Positions 1 to 8,084 are shown, counted from the first letter of the stretch. The stretch is 24,995 nt of DNA from CAXTTV01 sp964247295 (GCA_964247295.1 CAXTTV010000058.1:1-24995), one strand, 5' to 3'. The notes: generated by a model from the sequence alone, not told the origin. Program-made: numbers and translations.

Positions 1-144
1 CTATGAAGGTAGCCCCTTATCCATCGACTTCCTTCAATCTATCATTCACATTCCCCACCAGAGAACAAAGCGATAACCCACTGGTATGCAATGAGCACGA
101 GCGCATATATAGATACCTCGACTCAATTATCAAAGATGGAAAAC

Positions 145-372
145 TTTTGCGTCTCTGTTGGGAAATGCGGATGGTGGGTCCACCCCCTGATTGGGGACTG
201 GTAAGAGCGCTGTTCTTGAACATGCGCATCCTTTCGCGATCGCACGATCTCCCCGGATGAGTGGCGCTACGCGCCAGATGCGACATGTTTCGCATTGCCG
301 GGCAGCCGTCCTCCACCGTATGGACGGGCCTTCTTCCATCTTTCACCCAATGTGCTATCAGAGTCTTTTGCG
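145..372. mobile_element. MITE-like element, copy A, with 7-bp target duplications
   Basis: A non-coding repeat closely matches 21250-21481 along its whole length with scattered substitutions. Its left end (152-161, TCTCTGTTGG) and right end (355-365, CTATCAGAGTC) are degenerate versions of the clean 11-bp inverted ends of copy B. The 7-mer TTTTGCG sits at 145-151 and again at 366-372, as expected of a target-site duplication; the match extends to 8 bp if the preceding C at 144 and 365 is counted. A short palindrome (GGCGC-TAC-GCGCC) lies in the middle. It carries no transposase, so any movement would need an enzyme supplied elsewhere. The right duplication ends 6 bp from the stop codon of the L,D-transpeptidase. 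ORFs inside it are judged spurious. Confidence 0.8.
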
Positions 373-378
373 TATTCC

Positions 379-1419
379 CTAGTAAATAACAATTGTGGTG
401 ATAAGGTTGGTATGCTGATACACCCATTTAGCGTCGTCGGGTGTGAGATTCACACAGCCGTGACTACCAGTCTCTGAATAGCTCCCATTACTTTGATCAT
501 CGTGCGGGAACTGTGTTCCCGGCCCAAACTGCTGTCGCCAGTTGGCGTCATGAACATAGTATCCCCCCTCGTGATACAGCAGGGCATACTGCACTGGTGA
601 GTCAGGAAACCATAACGGTGAATCTGGCTTATCGGGCGACTTAAAGGTCATCGGCGATCTTCTCCGCAACACCCGCCAGATCCCCGGTAGCGACGGCAGT
701 TCTGGCCGCCCACTGGTAATCCTGAAAGATTTTTGCAGCTTTCCATGATTATACATCCGCAGAGCCTGCTCATCCAGGGTAATCACAATGACGCTACCAG
801 TTATAAGGTCCTCGTGCTTTAAGATCTGAAGATCCGTTTTATGACTCTGATCAAATGGCGTCTGATCCTCGGAGTCCGCTTCCTGCATCTTCTCTAAAAA
901 GAGCCCTCTTTGAGCCTGATCTAAAACCTGCTGATACTCTGCTCCACTACTCGCCTGCTTTAAATGTTGATCCAACAACCCACCCAGCGCGTTTTTCCCA
1001 TAACCATCATTCAAGGCATAAGATTTTCCATCATAATCATCTTGATAGAGATGAGCTTTTGCCCAACCATCTACTTGATCATGAAATTGCAGGACAGAGG
1101 CGATCGCCTGAGCCTTGACCTGTCTGTCCCGAACGCTTTGCTGACCCAGGATCTTTTTCTGCTGAAGCTCCTGAGTCAGATCCTGCTCCCAATTATCAGC
1201 GTTTTCGGTATCAACAGAGGGTGTAACCAGCTTTTCAAGACTATATGAAATCTTTTTCGTAAGGATTGGGCGGGACATTTTTGATTGGGCGCTCTGCTGC
1301 GTCTGGGCGATCGCGATAATGCCAGCGATACAGCTCAGGAAACCGATCCAGCAACACCATTTGACGATCTTTGCCAATCCATGCCAGGGGGTACTTTTCT
1401 TATGAACCACTATATCCAC
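379..1419 (-). CDS. L,D-transpeptidase (YkuD domain), membrane-anchored
   Basis: Predicted to cross-link peptidoglycan stem peptides (3-3 bonds) or attach proteins to them, outside the cytoplasmic membrane. The 346-residue protein has a cytoplasmic N-terminus and one hydrophobic segment near residues 18-40 that acts as signal anchor. A helical, Gln-rich region follows to about residue 200. The C-terminal YkuD domain has catalytic His290 in YYVHDANW and nucleophile Cys322 in the signature SHGCVNL. The start is GTG at 1417-1419, because the in-frame ATG codons lie after the membrane anchor. It lies 78 bp downstream of the ferritin-like gene, with a terminator between them, so it probably has its own transcript. 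The 3' end abuts repeat copy A. The YkuD assignment is firm; the substrate is not known. Confidence 0.92.
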   Translation of the reverse strand: MDIVVHKKSTPWHGLAKIVKWCCWIGFLSCIAGIIAIAQTQQSAQSKMSRPILTKKISYSLEKLVTPSVDTENADNWEQDLTQELQQKKILGQQSVRDRQVKAQAIASVLQFHDQVDGWAKAHLYQDDYDGKSYALNDGYGKNALGGLLDQHLKQASSGAEYQQVLDQAQRGLFLEKMQEADSEDQTPFDQSHKTDLQILKHEDLITGSVIVITLDEQALRMYNHGKLQKSFRITSGRPELPSLPGIWRVLRRRSPMTFKSPDKPDSPLWFPDSPVQYALLYHEGGYYVHDANWRQQFGPGTQFPHDDQSNGSYSETGSHGCVNLTPDDAKWVYQHTNLITTIVIY

Positions 1420-1427
1420 CTCATATA

Positions 1428-1472
1428 GAAAAGGCAGGCAGGCTCCGGAGCATTTCCGGTAGGCCTGCCTGC
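1428..1472 (-). terminator. Rho-independent terminator of the ferritin-like gene
   Basis: Read on the minus strand, a perfect 10-bp stem (GCAGGCAGGC / GCCTGCCTGC, plus positions 1463-1472 and 1434-1443) encloses an inner CCGGA/TCCGG stem and is followed by CTTTTCT. It lies 25 bp past the ferritin-like stop codon and immediately before the L,D-transpeptidase start. Confidence 0.8.
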
Positions 1473-1497
1473 ATAGTGCCAGCGTTCTAAAAAAGGT

Positions 1498-2301
1498 TTA
1501 GCCGCGACCGGTGTTATCCTCGGTGGCCGCGAATGGCGCACGATAGAGGATATTCGAGTCGACGGTGCTGACCTCCATATATTTGTAGCTATTCCCATCG
1601 GTGGGGCTGAGATAGCCAGCGTCGGTAACGATAGCGGGAGCATCGGCAACGGCAGCAATGAGAACGGGGGTGAAGGCCCAATTGTCGGCGGGTACCAGAC
1701 CAGCGATCGACCGGCCCAGTGCGCGGTGCTCGGCCTCGATACAGGCGACCTGCCCGGAGATCTGCGCGAGATCGGAGTGGCCAAGGTCGCAGAACTCTTT
1801 GATCGCGGCCAGGAAGGCCGAGTCAAATACACCCTCTAATTGCTGCTGCGTCTCGATAAAAGTGTGGAGATCCTCAAAGGTTTTCGCACCCTTAGGGAAA
1901 CTAAATGTTTCGGTCAACGACTCACCACCATTGGCAGCGAAAAACTTCTGGTGGATCTGCTCTTCGATGAGCGCGGCCTTTAGATACTCCAGGTTATCAC
2001 CTTTGATGCCCAGAGTATCAGCCTTGGCGACACCATTGCTGTAGAAGGTGACGGCAAGCTGCTCAGCGGTACGAGCGACGGTGAGGATCGCGACAATCGC
2101 GTCCATGTCCGCGCTCTTCGTTTTATTGGTGTGACGCAGACTCTGGGCGTGGGCCGCGACGCTGCTAAAGTTTGCCATGGCCAGACCAGCCGCGCCAGCC
2201 GCCGCACCCTTCAACAGTGAACGCCGCGATTGGGCCGCCTGGAAAATCGCCTGTCGACCCTTCTCAATTGTCTCCCGAGACTTCTCTTCATATGATGCCA
2301 T
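1498..2301 (-). CDS. Tat-exported ferritin-like domain protein
   Basis: A 267-residue protein. The N-terminus carries a twin-arginine signal (SRRSLLKG, residues 26-33) followed by an Ala/Gly-rich hydrophobic stretch and an AHA-Q cleavage region near residue 52, so a folded, probably metal-loaded protein is exported by Tat. The mature part is a helical ferritin-like bundle with the usual carboxylate/His ligands: Glu in TAEQLAVTFY, the E-E-x-x-H of ALIEEQIHQKFF, and E-x-E-H in CIEAEHRALGR. This fits the Ferritin_2 type of diiron protein. A ribosome site (AAAGGA) lies 11 bp before the ATG. Exported members of this family have no settled function; iron binding or oxidative-stress protection is inference. 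It has its own terminator and no partner gene. Confidence 0.88.
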   Translation of the reverse strand: MASYEEKSRETIEKGRQAIFQAAQSRRSLLKGAAAGAAGLAMANFSSVAAHAQSLRHTNKTKSADMDAIVAILTVARTAEQLAVTFYSNGVAKADTLGIKGDNLEYLKAALIEEQIHQKFFAANGGESLTETFSFPKGAKTFEDLHTFIETQQQLEGVFDSAFLAAIKEFCDLGHSDLAQISGQVACIEAEHRALGRSIAGLVPADNWAFTPVLIAAVADAPAIVTDAGYLSPTDGNSYKYMEVSTVDSNILYRAPFAATEDNTGRG

Positions 2302-2749
2302 GAGGGTTGCAGTCCTTTCTCACTTTTAAAAATGAGTCATGAGGCTTCCTGCCAACCAGACGAGATACTGTTTCTCCACAGAGTCTATCCCGCTCTTCCC
2401 CTCATCATCCCCTTCTCTGGGATCACATCTCTATCTTTTCCTTTTTCTTATCTTCTCAAAGATTCTTCAGTTCTCTTATTCTCTTAAAAGAAGCGAACTA
2501 AAAATCTCTATTTCCACAATAAACTTGTCACCAACAAATATATCTCTATCCTTCTATATTGTTAATATTTGTGTAGCCCATTTAGGATATTTTATGTATA
2601 TTTTTTACCGTAACGGTCTCCTTACTATCTTCTGCATCGTGACTCCACCAGATTAAAGGCATCGGGGTGTACAGCCTCAACACATAGTATTGAAACGAAA
2701 AAAAGCGGGGGCCATTCGGAATGGCTCCCGTGTGGTGCTAGAAAGCTGA
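2302..2749. other. AT-rich intergenic region
   Basis: This gap of about 450 bp is AT- and pyrimidine-rich on the plus strand. It contains the ribosome site and presumably the promoter of the ferritin-like gene on the right-hand side of that gene, and the terminator of the 2750 gene. An open frame at 2339-2656 has no ribosome site and a composition that simply mirrors the T-rich DNA. I see no RNA gene or repeat here. Confidence 0.6.
2698..2730 (-). terminator. Rho-independent terminator of the 2750-3886 gene
   Basis: On the minus strand CGGGAGCCATT and AATGGCCCCCG pair with one mismatch around a three-base loop and are followed by CTTTTTTT. It begins about 20 bp past the stop codon. Confidence 0.8.
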
Positions 2750-3886
2750 TTATGAATCTATACTGCGCAGATTGCTTTTGCGCAGCGTCGGCTGCGGAAA
2801 TTTTGGCTGTTGTTGCAGAATTCCAACCAGTTGTCGTACAATCTCGTCTACAGGCGTTCCTGTACTCTGCCAGCTAATTAACTGGCCAGGGTTCTGCTGA
2901 AGACAAAAAGAAAGCTGATAAAGAGCCTGGAGCATCTGATCTTTATTGCGGAAATTTTGATCAGACTCCTGGCTTACGCGAACAAGGCGCTTACGCAGAT
3001 TATTGATGGCCGCCACAATCTGCCAGAGCGGCTTTCTAGAGTCGATATCAATATTGCTATATGGATCTTGTGCAATATGGGAAATAACCTGGACGATATC
3101 ATTAATACCGGCCTCTAGCGCCTGTTTCTGCTCTGCCTCCGCGCGATCTTTCCGAGCCAGGGTTCTGGTTAATACAATAATTGCATCGGCGCGATCGGCA
3201 CGTACAATCGCATTCACGGCACTACGAACCCACATGTTTGTAACTACTGCGACAACAACTTGCATTGTGATCGGTCGAAAGAGCAGAGAGTATCCCTGCA
3301 CTCGTATCAAAGCCTGAACCTCGGGGGTGTGGGGAGCGATATTGAAAAAAACAACAAAGAAGATGCTATTAATGATAGCGACAAGAAAAACACTCCCCGC
3401 TGGTAGCAATGAAGCCGCGTAAATTAAGGGCATCACTAGAAGATCAAGATTCTGGATATTGGCGACATTCACATGGAAATCGCCAAGAATAGAGCTTCCC
3501 AGGCCTATTTCCAGACCGGCCACACAGATCAGACCAGCCAGAGCGACCATTTTTCTGCGGTTTAAGCCAAAGGCAATAAACTCCAAAACGGTAAAAGTTA
3601 AGAGAATGGTTGGCTGGACAAAACTCCCATAAAAAAATGCGGCTGGCAGTCCAATAAGCGTATTGAAAAGCGCGAACACCAGAATAATGCTTGCTAAGCG
3701 CCCCCGGCGCACAATCTCACGATCAGCCAGATCAGCATCAGGGGCAACCTGTGGTGGAGCGGTCAGCCGGAACCAGCCATCGGCAAAACGTCTAAAAAAT
3801 CCCCGCTTTTGCTCATCTACCGACGGAGTATAATTTAATGGATCCAGATACGTCTGATTGTCTTGTGAAGGTTGTTGCGATAGCAT
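2750..3886 (-). CDS. Six-TM membrane protein with helical cytoplasmic tail, unknown function
   Basis: No family recognised. I choose the ATG at 3884-3886 (378 residues, beginning MLSQQPSQ), which has a GAGGAG site 12 bp upstream. A TTG at 3974-3976 would add 30 residues and overlap the upstream gene. A hydrophilic N-terminus of about 60 residues with an aromatic/basic patch (GFFRRFADGWFRL) is followed by about six membrane helices. From about residue 240 the chain is charged and helical (ARKDRAEAEQKQALEAGINDI), resembling the linker of a sensor protein but ending without kinase, cyclase or phosphatase motifs. The gene follows 3969-4634 by 82 bp on the same strand and probably shares its transcript. 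A membrane sensor or scaffold role is inference only. Confidence 0.75.
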   Translation of the reverse strand: MLSQQPSQDNQTYLDPLNYTPSVDEQKRGFFRRFADGWFRLTAPPQVAPDADLADREIVRRGRLASIILVFALFNTLIGLPAAFFYGSFVQPTILLTFTVLEFIAFGLNRRKMVALAGLICVAGLEIGLGSSILGDFHVNVANIQNLDLLVMPLIYAASLLPAGSVFLVAIINSIFFVVFFNIAPHTPEVQALIRVQGYSLLFRPITMQVVVAVVTNMWVRSAVNAIVRADRADAIIVLTRTLARKDRAEAEQKQALEAGINDIVQVISHIAQDPYSNIDIDSRKPLWQIVAAINNLRKRLVRVSQESDQNFRNKDQMLQALYQLSFCLQQNPGQLISWQSTGTPVDEIVRQLVGILQQQPKFPQPTLRKSNLRSIDS

Positions 3887-3968
3887 AAAGAATACACACT
3901 CCTCTTTAATAGTTCGTGTCGGAAAATACACTTGCTTGAAGAACATTTTATCTATACAAGAGAAGCAC

Positions 3969-4634
3969 TCATTCAATAAGTGATTTTACTTGTAGTTCTT
4001 GCAAGATTTTAAACGTCTGCTCAATAGGTAGACGAAGTACATAAGCGATCTTCTCTACTGATCGGCTCCCATCCACCAGAGCCAGCACGCGACGTAGATC
4101 GCGTGATAGGGAGTGCAAAATTTCTGGTCGCTCCGCCATTGGTAGACGATGAGGGATCAGAACACTAATATCCTGTGAGAACGATGGCGTTGCTGCTGGT
4201 GGCGCATAAAAATAATCCTGGTCGAGACGGCCAGTATCAAGATTTAAATCGCCGGGATAACTTTGCGAGGGCGATAACTGGTTAATTGGTGAGATTTGCG
4301 AGCCCGAAAAGGGTAAGGGTGGTGTAACCGGTGTGTGAAGCGAACTATTGAGTTCAACTTCCGTTGGAGTGAGACTCCAGGTTAGACGCTCCTCATAAGG
4401 GAGGTAGCGTTCCAATTGCAAACCAGAAAGCTTTTGTTGCCGATTAACGATCTCACAATCTATCAGCTTTCCATGGTGCAAACGTAAATATAATTGGCAG
4501 GGACCTTTCATTCCTAATCCAGGAATACCACTCTTAATATTTGCACGTAGAATATACATTTCATTTCTACTCTGCAACAATTGAGCAATAGTATTAAGAT
4601 CTAAGGTAATCTTTTCTTCTAAAGGTTGCCCCAT
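3969..4634 (-). CDS. Cytoplasmic protein with C-terminal winged-helix-like domain
   Basis: A 221-residue protein of no recognised family. It has three visible parts. Residues 1-95 form an alpha/beta domain with alternating strands (CQLYLRLHHGKLIDCEIV), similar in flavour to the DUF4388-type domains of bacterial regulators. Residues 95-160 are a Pro/Ser/Gln-rich linker. Residues 165-221 form a compact helical module (VLALVDGSRSVEKIAYVLRL, then a helix and KSLIE) that resembles the winged-helix end of DUF4388-like proteins. There is no signal peptide or membrane segment. AGAGGA lies 5-6 bp before the ATG. It is the first gene of a likely two-gene unit with the six-TM protein downstream, so it may signal to or from it. 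The domain names are inference. Confidence 0.72.
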   Translation of the reverse strand: MGQPLEEKITLDLNTIAQLLQSRNEMYILRANIKSGIPGLGMKGPCQLYLRLHHGKLIDCEIVNRQQKLSGLQLERYLPYEERLTWSLTPTEVELNSSLHTPVTPPLPFSGSQISPINQLSPSQSYPGDLNLDTGRLDQDYFYAPPAATPSFSQDISVLIPHRLPMAERPEILHSLSRDLRRVLALVDGSRSVEKIAYVLRLPIEQTFKILQELQVKSLIE

Positions 4635-4860
4635 TTTTTCCTCTTCACTGCTCCCGCCAATCTTTTTTGTTTTTTACTTTTCTACACCTTTTTGGGCTTT
4701 TACAATATAATGGTATAGTCAACTAATTTTTTTGGGAATTCATGAATTTAGTATACTCTATATTGCCCCCAATTATATATCCTTGTTACCATTTTGTCTT
4801 ATGATTATATGAACTTTATGGTGAAAATTTCTTTATTTTGACAAATTATTAATGCGGTGC

Positions 4861-4889
4861 TTGTCTACCTCATAGATATCTTGTATATT
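4861..4889 (+). promoter_or_regulatory. Candidate promoter of the MFS gene
   Basis: TTGTCT at 4861-4866 and TATATT at 4884-4889 are separated by 17 bp, a sigma-70/SigA-like arrangement about 190 bp upstream of the MFS start. In DNA this AT-rich such matches are frequent, so support is weak. Confidence 0.3.
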
Positions 4890-5066
4890 ACTATATAGTC
4901 TTACAAATGTGGATTGTTTGACACGTTAGGAAGTTTTGGTCCTTCTTTATTTGTAGCCTGTACTCTACGGTTAAGTGTTTATATCAAGTGGTACCTAAAG
5001 TGTTGCTTTTTGTACTTAACAACCAAAGATTTCTTATTTCACCTTGACCAAAGATGTACTTTGTTG

Positions 5067-5072
5067 AAGGAA
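5067..5072 (+). promoter_or_regulatory. Ribosome site that fixes the MFS start
   Basis: AAGGAA lies 5 bp before the ATG at 5078. The in-frame ATG at 5054 has no such site. Confidence 0.65.
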
Positions 5073-5077
5073 GTGTT

Positions 5078-6622
5078 ATGTCAGAGTCAGAACTTGATCC
5101 TACGACAAATATCACATCTCACACTCCTACTGAAGCTTCAGGAACCCGGTCGATCGCCCACGAGCAAACGGTTACAGAGATCACGAGTGGGGAAAGTGTG
5201 ACGATTCAACCCATGACTTCTGAGGCGACTAATACAGAAGCGGTTGCTGCTTATCATTCTACAGATGACAAGGTAACGAACAAAGGTAAAGTTAAAACAT
5301 CATCATCTGAGCCGAAGACAGATGCTGTTGAAATTGTTTCAGAAGCAGCGCTGGCGACCGCGAAACCAGAGCCTGTCCCAGAGCTTTCTGTCGGCCCAAC
5401 GGGTAAAGTACCTCTGGCCTTTCAACTACTGTTGGCTCTAGCAAACTTTGGCATCTGGTGGAGCCTTTTCCCGACATATCAGATCTTGCTTCCAAACCAG
5501 TTAACGCTCATTGATCCTCGCAATAAACTTGCATCGCTAGGCTTAATTACACTACTTGGTGGCATAGGAGCAATCATCGCTAATCCCTTATTCGGCGCTT
5601 TGAGCGATCGCACAACTTCACGATTGGGAAGGAGACGCCCCTGGTTTATCGCAGGCGCGATCCTATCAACGATATCATTGCTGATTATGTCGCAATCCAG
5701 AAGTATCCTGCCCCTGGCAATCGGCTCGATCCTCTTTCAGATTTTTCTGAACATGAGCACCCCTGCGCTAGCGGCATTGATTCCAGACAAGGTACCGGTT
5801 CGCCAGCGTGGTATTGTCTCGGCCTTCGTAGGGATGACGGTACCACTAGCAACAGTTATCGGAATTATCACCGTGGTTATAATCAACCAGATCCAGCTTT
5901 CCTACTATATTCTAGCCTTCTCGATGCTCATCTTTACACTGATCTTTGCCCTGGTTGATAAGGAAGAGGTTCTGTCAAAAGGTGACGTGCCAGCCTTCTC
6001 CTGGAGAAGTTTCCTGGGGGGGTTCTGGATAAATCCATTGAAGTATCCAGATTTCGCGTTAACCCTCCTGGGTCGCATTCTGGTAAACGTTGGATACTTT
6101 ACAGTGACTTTCTATCTGCTTTATTTTCTTCAGGAGGTGATCCACTACGAAAGCCTCTTCCCTGGACAAAAGGCGGATCAGGGAGTCTCTCTCTATCAAT
6201 CGCTCTCTACATTAGTTTTGCTGGTAGCCATCTTTAGTAGTGGGTACTTCTCAGATAAGTTGCAGAGGCGCAAACCGTTTGTCTTTGGCTCCTCTCTCGT
6301 GATTGCGTTTGCTCTGCTTCTGATAGCGCTTGTGCCGAGCTGGCCCGTTGTTCTCGTTGTTGGGGCTCTGATTGGCGTTGGGTATGGGGCCTTCCTTTCG
6401 GTGGATCTGGCCCTCCAGACGCAGGTGCTGCCAAAGGATCTTAGCCGTGGTAAAGACATGGGCATCCTGAGTACCGCCAACCTATTTCCGCAAATTATCG
6501 TTCCAGCAATCGCCTCGTTCACGCTCTCAGTCTCGCACAACTACTCAGTTCTCTTTATTGTGGGCGCTATCTCTGCCGTCATTGGGGCGGCGGTGATCCT
6601 GCCGATCCGCTCAGTAAGATAA
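5078..6622 (+). CDS. MFS transporter, SLC45/sucrose-transporter-like
   Basis: A 514-residue inner-membrane transporter of the major facilitator superfamily, predicted to move a small solute by coupling to an ion gradient. About the first 90 residues are hydrophilic, Thr/Ser/Glu-rich and free of membrane segments, an unusually long cytoplasmic head. Twelve membrane helices follow. The loop after helix 2 reads GALSDRTTSRLGRRRPWF, the MFS motif A in the form with GRRRP seen in the SLC45/plant sucrose transporter and GPH-type sugar carriers. A matching GYFSDKLQRRKPF occurs in the second half. The ATG at 5078 is chosen for its ribosome site. It is followed by a strong bidirectional terminator and has no metabolic neighbour. 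Sugar transport is a family-level guess. Confidence 0.85.
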   Translation: MSESELDPTTNITSHTPTEASGTRSIAHEQTVTEITSGESVTIQPMTSEATNTEAVAAYHSTDDKVTNKGKVKTSSSEPKTDAVEIVSEAALATAKPEPVPELSVGPTGKVPLAFQLLLALANFGIWWSLFPTYQILLPNQLTLIDPRNKLASLGLITLLGGIGAIIANPLFGALSDRTTSRLGRRRPWFIAGAILSTISLLIMSQSRSILPLAIGSILFQIFLNMSTPALAALIPDKVPVRQRGIVSAFVGMTVPLATVIGIITVVIINQIQLSYYILAFSMLIFTLIFALVDKEEVLSKGDVPAFSWRSFLGGFWINPLKYPDFALTLLGRILVNVGYFTVTFYLLYFLQEVIHYESLFPGQKADQGVSLYQSLSTLVLLVAIFSSGYFSDKLQRRKPFVFGSSLVIAFALLLIALVPSWPVVLVVGALIGVGYGAFLSVDLALQTQVLPKDLSRGKDMGILSTANLFPQIIVPAIASFTLSVSHNYSVLFIVGAISAVIGAAVILPIRSVR

Positions 6623-6653
6623 ACAGTCACCCTGGTAGTCTGTCTTAAAGCAT

Positions 6654-6694
6654 ACAGAAAGACACCGGAGTTCCACAATCCGGTGTCTTTCTGT
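6654..6694. terminator. Bidirectional terminator between convergent genes
   Basis: A perfect 16-bp inverted repeat (ACAGAAAGACACCGGA at 6654-6669, its complement at 6679-6694) with a 9-base loop. It lies between the 3' ends of the MFS gene (+) and the YggT-family gene (-). The T-rich stretch within each arm (TCTTTCTGT) can serve as the U-tract in either direction. Confidence 0.88.
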
Positions 6695-6712
6695 ACAGAT
6701 CAAGCGCGGGGA

Positions 6713-7249
6713 CTATGCACGCCGGCGCGTGGTTGTCACGGTATCTCGTCCACTTAAAACAGGGGCGAAAAGAACGTTCCCCAGTGAGACAATCCCCCAG
6801 GCAATCAGCGCATAGATGAGCATCGCGATCACTGTTGACCATTCAAAAACGCTAACACCACGGCCCAGGGCCTGATCATTAAAGATCCCGTTAAAGGGAC
6901 CGACAAATACTTTGCTCAAACTATACAGGAAACTCACAAATGGGCTTTCCGTATTTGCTCCCAGCAGATGGAAAAGCAGACGCAGTAGCAACACAACCTC
7001 AAGGACACTCAACAGGAAGTAGGTAATACCACGAATCCAATTACGTGCGTTAGCGCGGCTAAGATTTTTATCCTCGACTGTCTCCTGCCGTGTCTCTACG
7101 CGGCCTCCGGCAGGGTCAGTATAGTTGCGGCGCTGCCTCCGGGCAGTCACGTTATTAGCCTCCGCTACCTGGGTAGTCTCTTCATTAGGATTTCCGTACC
7201 ACTGCTCTCCTCCGCCCGTTCGCGGGTCAGGGGGATACTGATTACCCAT
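6713..7249 (-). CDS. YggT-family membrane protein
   Basis: A 178-residue protein. The first 85 or so residues are hydrophilic and rich in Arg, Gln, Thr and Asn and include YNPNE- and DPAGGR-type low-complexity sequence. Two membrane helices follow, in the arrangement of the YggT family: one near residues 88-112 (ITYFLLSVLEVVLLLRLLFH), a loop with SPFVSFLYSLSKVFVGPF, and one near residues 140-162. Family members sit in the membrane and are associated with cell division, osmotic adaptation or protein export, but their biochemical role is not settled. The long N-terminal extension is typical of a subgroup rather than of the short enterobacterial protein. AAGGAGGA lies 8 bp before the ATG. It is transcribed alone. 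Confidence 0.85.
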   Translation of the reverse strand: MGNQYPPDPRTGGGEQWYGNPNEETTQVAEANNVTARRQRRNYTDPAGGRVETRQETVEDKNLSRANARNWIRGITYFLLSVLEVVLLLRLLFHLLGANTESPFVSFLYSLSKVFVGPFNGIFNDQALGRGVSVFEWSTVIAMLIYALIAWGIVSLGNVLFAPVLSGRDTVTTTRRRA

Positions 7250-8084
7250 GGATGATTCCTCCTTGATGCACTTTTACGCTCTTATTGATAATATATGAGC
7301 TTGTCTTTATCACGCTCGCTCTCTTAAAAAAGTGGCATATATCTAATCTTTTGGATCGCTCCCTCTATTCTATTATAAATCATAAGATCTTGCTGGTCAT
7401 CTCAAACCTATGTACGAGGGTACAGTTCACATGTTCGCGGAGTTTGTTGGTGAGCAGAGAACCCGTTCACGTGGCGTAGGACGGCACGTCATCGCTACGC
7501 TTCTCGAAAGCTCCATGAGCCATGGGTACCCGATCCCGTCGCATCCAACACTCCGATCCTTGTGGCCCTCACGAGCCAAAGCGGCATGGGGCATTGCGCT
7601 CACTGCGCAGCCGTTCTGTGACCGAGAAACCCTTCGTGGTCATTTGAAGAGCCTTTCCTTGTCCTCCAGGTGCGTCTCCTGGGTGAAAAAAGCCTCTTTG
7701 GGCACGGGCTCAGCCTTGCCTTTGGGCCCCGTGCCCACCCTTTCGGGCCGCCGCAGCGGCCGTTTCCCCGTGGCCCTGACGGGCCAGAAGCGGCACATCG
7801 TCGCGTTGCTCGACGGGCCGTCCTACTACTATGTACGATCCGGATTATCTTCGTTCCTTCTTTTGACATCATCACAAAAAGAGTGCAATCACCAGAAAAG
7901 AGCATAAAACTTCTTCTATATTTTTAGAATGATTCTACTCGATTTTAAGAGTTTTTCCAATTCTTTGTGATTTCCTCTGGTTATTTTGAAGCCTTTATGT
8001 CATAATCTGCGTATACTAAAGAAAAGAACTGTACAGATTCGCATGTTCTTACCTTTGTCCATTTCACAGAAAGGATACTCTTGT
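7250..8084. other. Gene-free region with GC-rich hairpin island
   Basis: The flanks (7250-7405 and 7840-8084) are AT-rich and ordinary. Between them 7418-7828 is abruptly GC-rich. It contains strong hairpins: GGGCACGGG at 7700-7708 with CCCGTGCCC at 7728-7736, and GGCCGC-CGCA-GCGGCC at 7746-7761. The 10-mer CTATGTACGA occurs on both sides (7408-7417 and 7829-7838). Open frames in the island are overlapping on both strands, basic and Pro/Arg-rich, with no ribosome site, so I do not call them genes. The island may be a decayed mobile or palindromic repeat. Confidence 0.6.
7440..7555. repeat. Degenerate, shortened relative of the 215-218 bp repeat (copy C)
   Basis: On the plus strand 7462-7485 (24 bp, beginning CCCGTTCACGTGGCG) is the exact reverse complement of 21414-21437 in copy B. 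Outside that core, an end-like sequence GAGTTTGTTGG (7440-7450), a TGGTGA and a TGGGTACCC occur in the same order as in inverted copy B, but the middle is about 90 bp shorter. A possible other end is CCAACACTCCG (7545-7555). No target duplication is visible, so it is an old or partial copy. Confidence 0.55.

Larger units (their letters stand above)
4635..5077. other. AT-rich divergent intergenic region
   Basis: This stretch separates the minus-strand module from the plus-strand MFS gene and must hold both promoters. It is strongly AT-rich. A candidate plus-strand promoter is listed separately; no operator palindrome, repeat or RNA gene stands out. Confidence 0.55.

Noticed and set aside
130..339. 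Minus-strand ORF (69 aa) in copy A and its match in copy B (21194-21448)
   Set aside because: The frames align without gaps over about 50 residues, but nearly every base difference between the copies changes an amino acid. This is not coding selection; the ORFs follow from the repeat.
1410..1832. Minus-strand ORF of 140 aa overlapping the ferritin-like gene
   Set aside because: It is Arg/Pro/Ser-rich, in another frame of a well-supported gene, runs through a terminator and has no family features.
2339..2656. Plus-strand ORF of 105 aa in the AT-rich gap
   Set aside because: No ribosome site; Phe/Leu/Ser/Ile composition simply reflects T-rich DNA.
3887..3976. TTG start that would extend the six-TM protein by 30 residues
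   Set aside because: The extension overlaps the upstream gene and has a Cys/Phe-rich composition unlike the rest; the ATG at 3886 has a ribosome site.
7418..7828. CRISPR array or tRNA gene in the structured island
   Set aside because: No regular repeat-spacer pattern, no cloverleaf or CCA end, and the hairpins differ from each other.
7410..7927. Overlapping ORFs on both strands in the GC-rich island
   Set aside because: They have no ribosome sites, low-complexity basic composition and strong hairpins under them; better explained as non-coding repeat.
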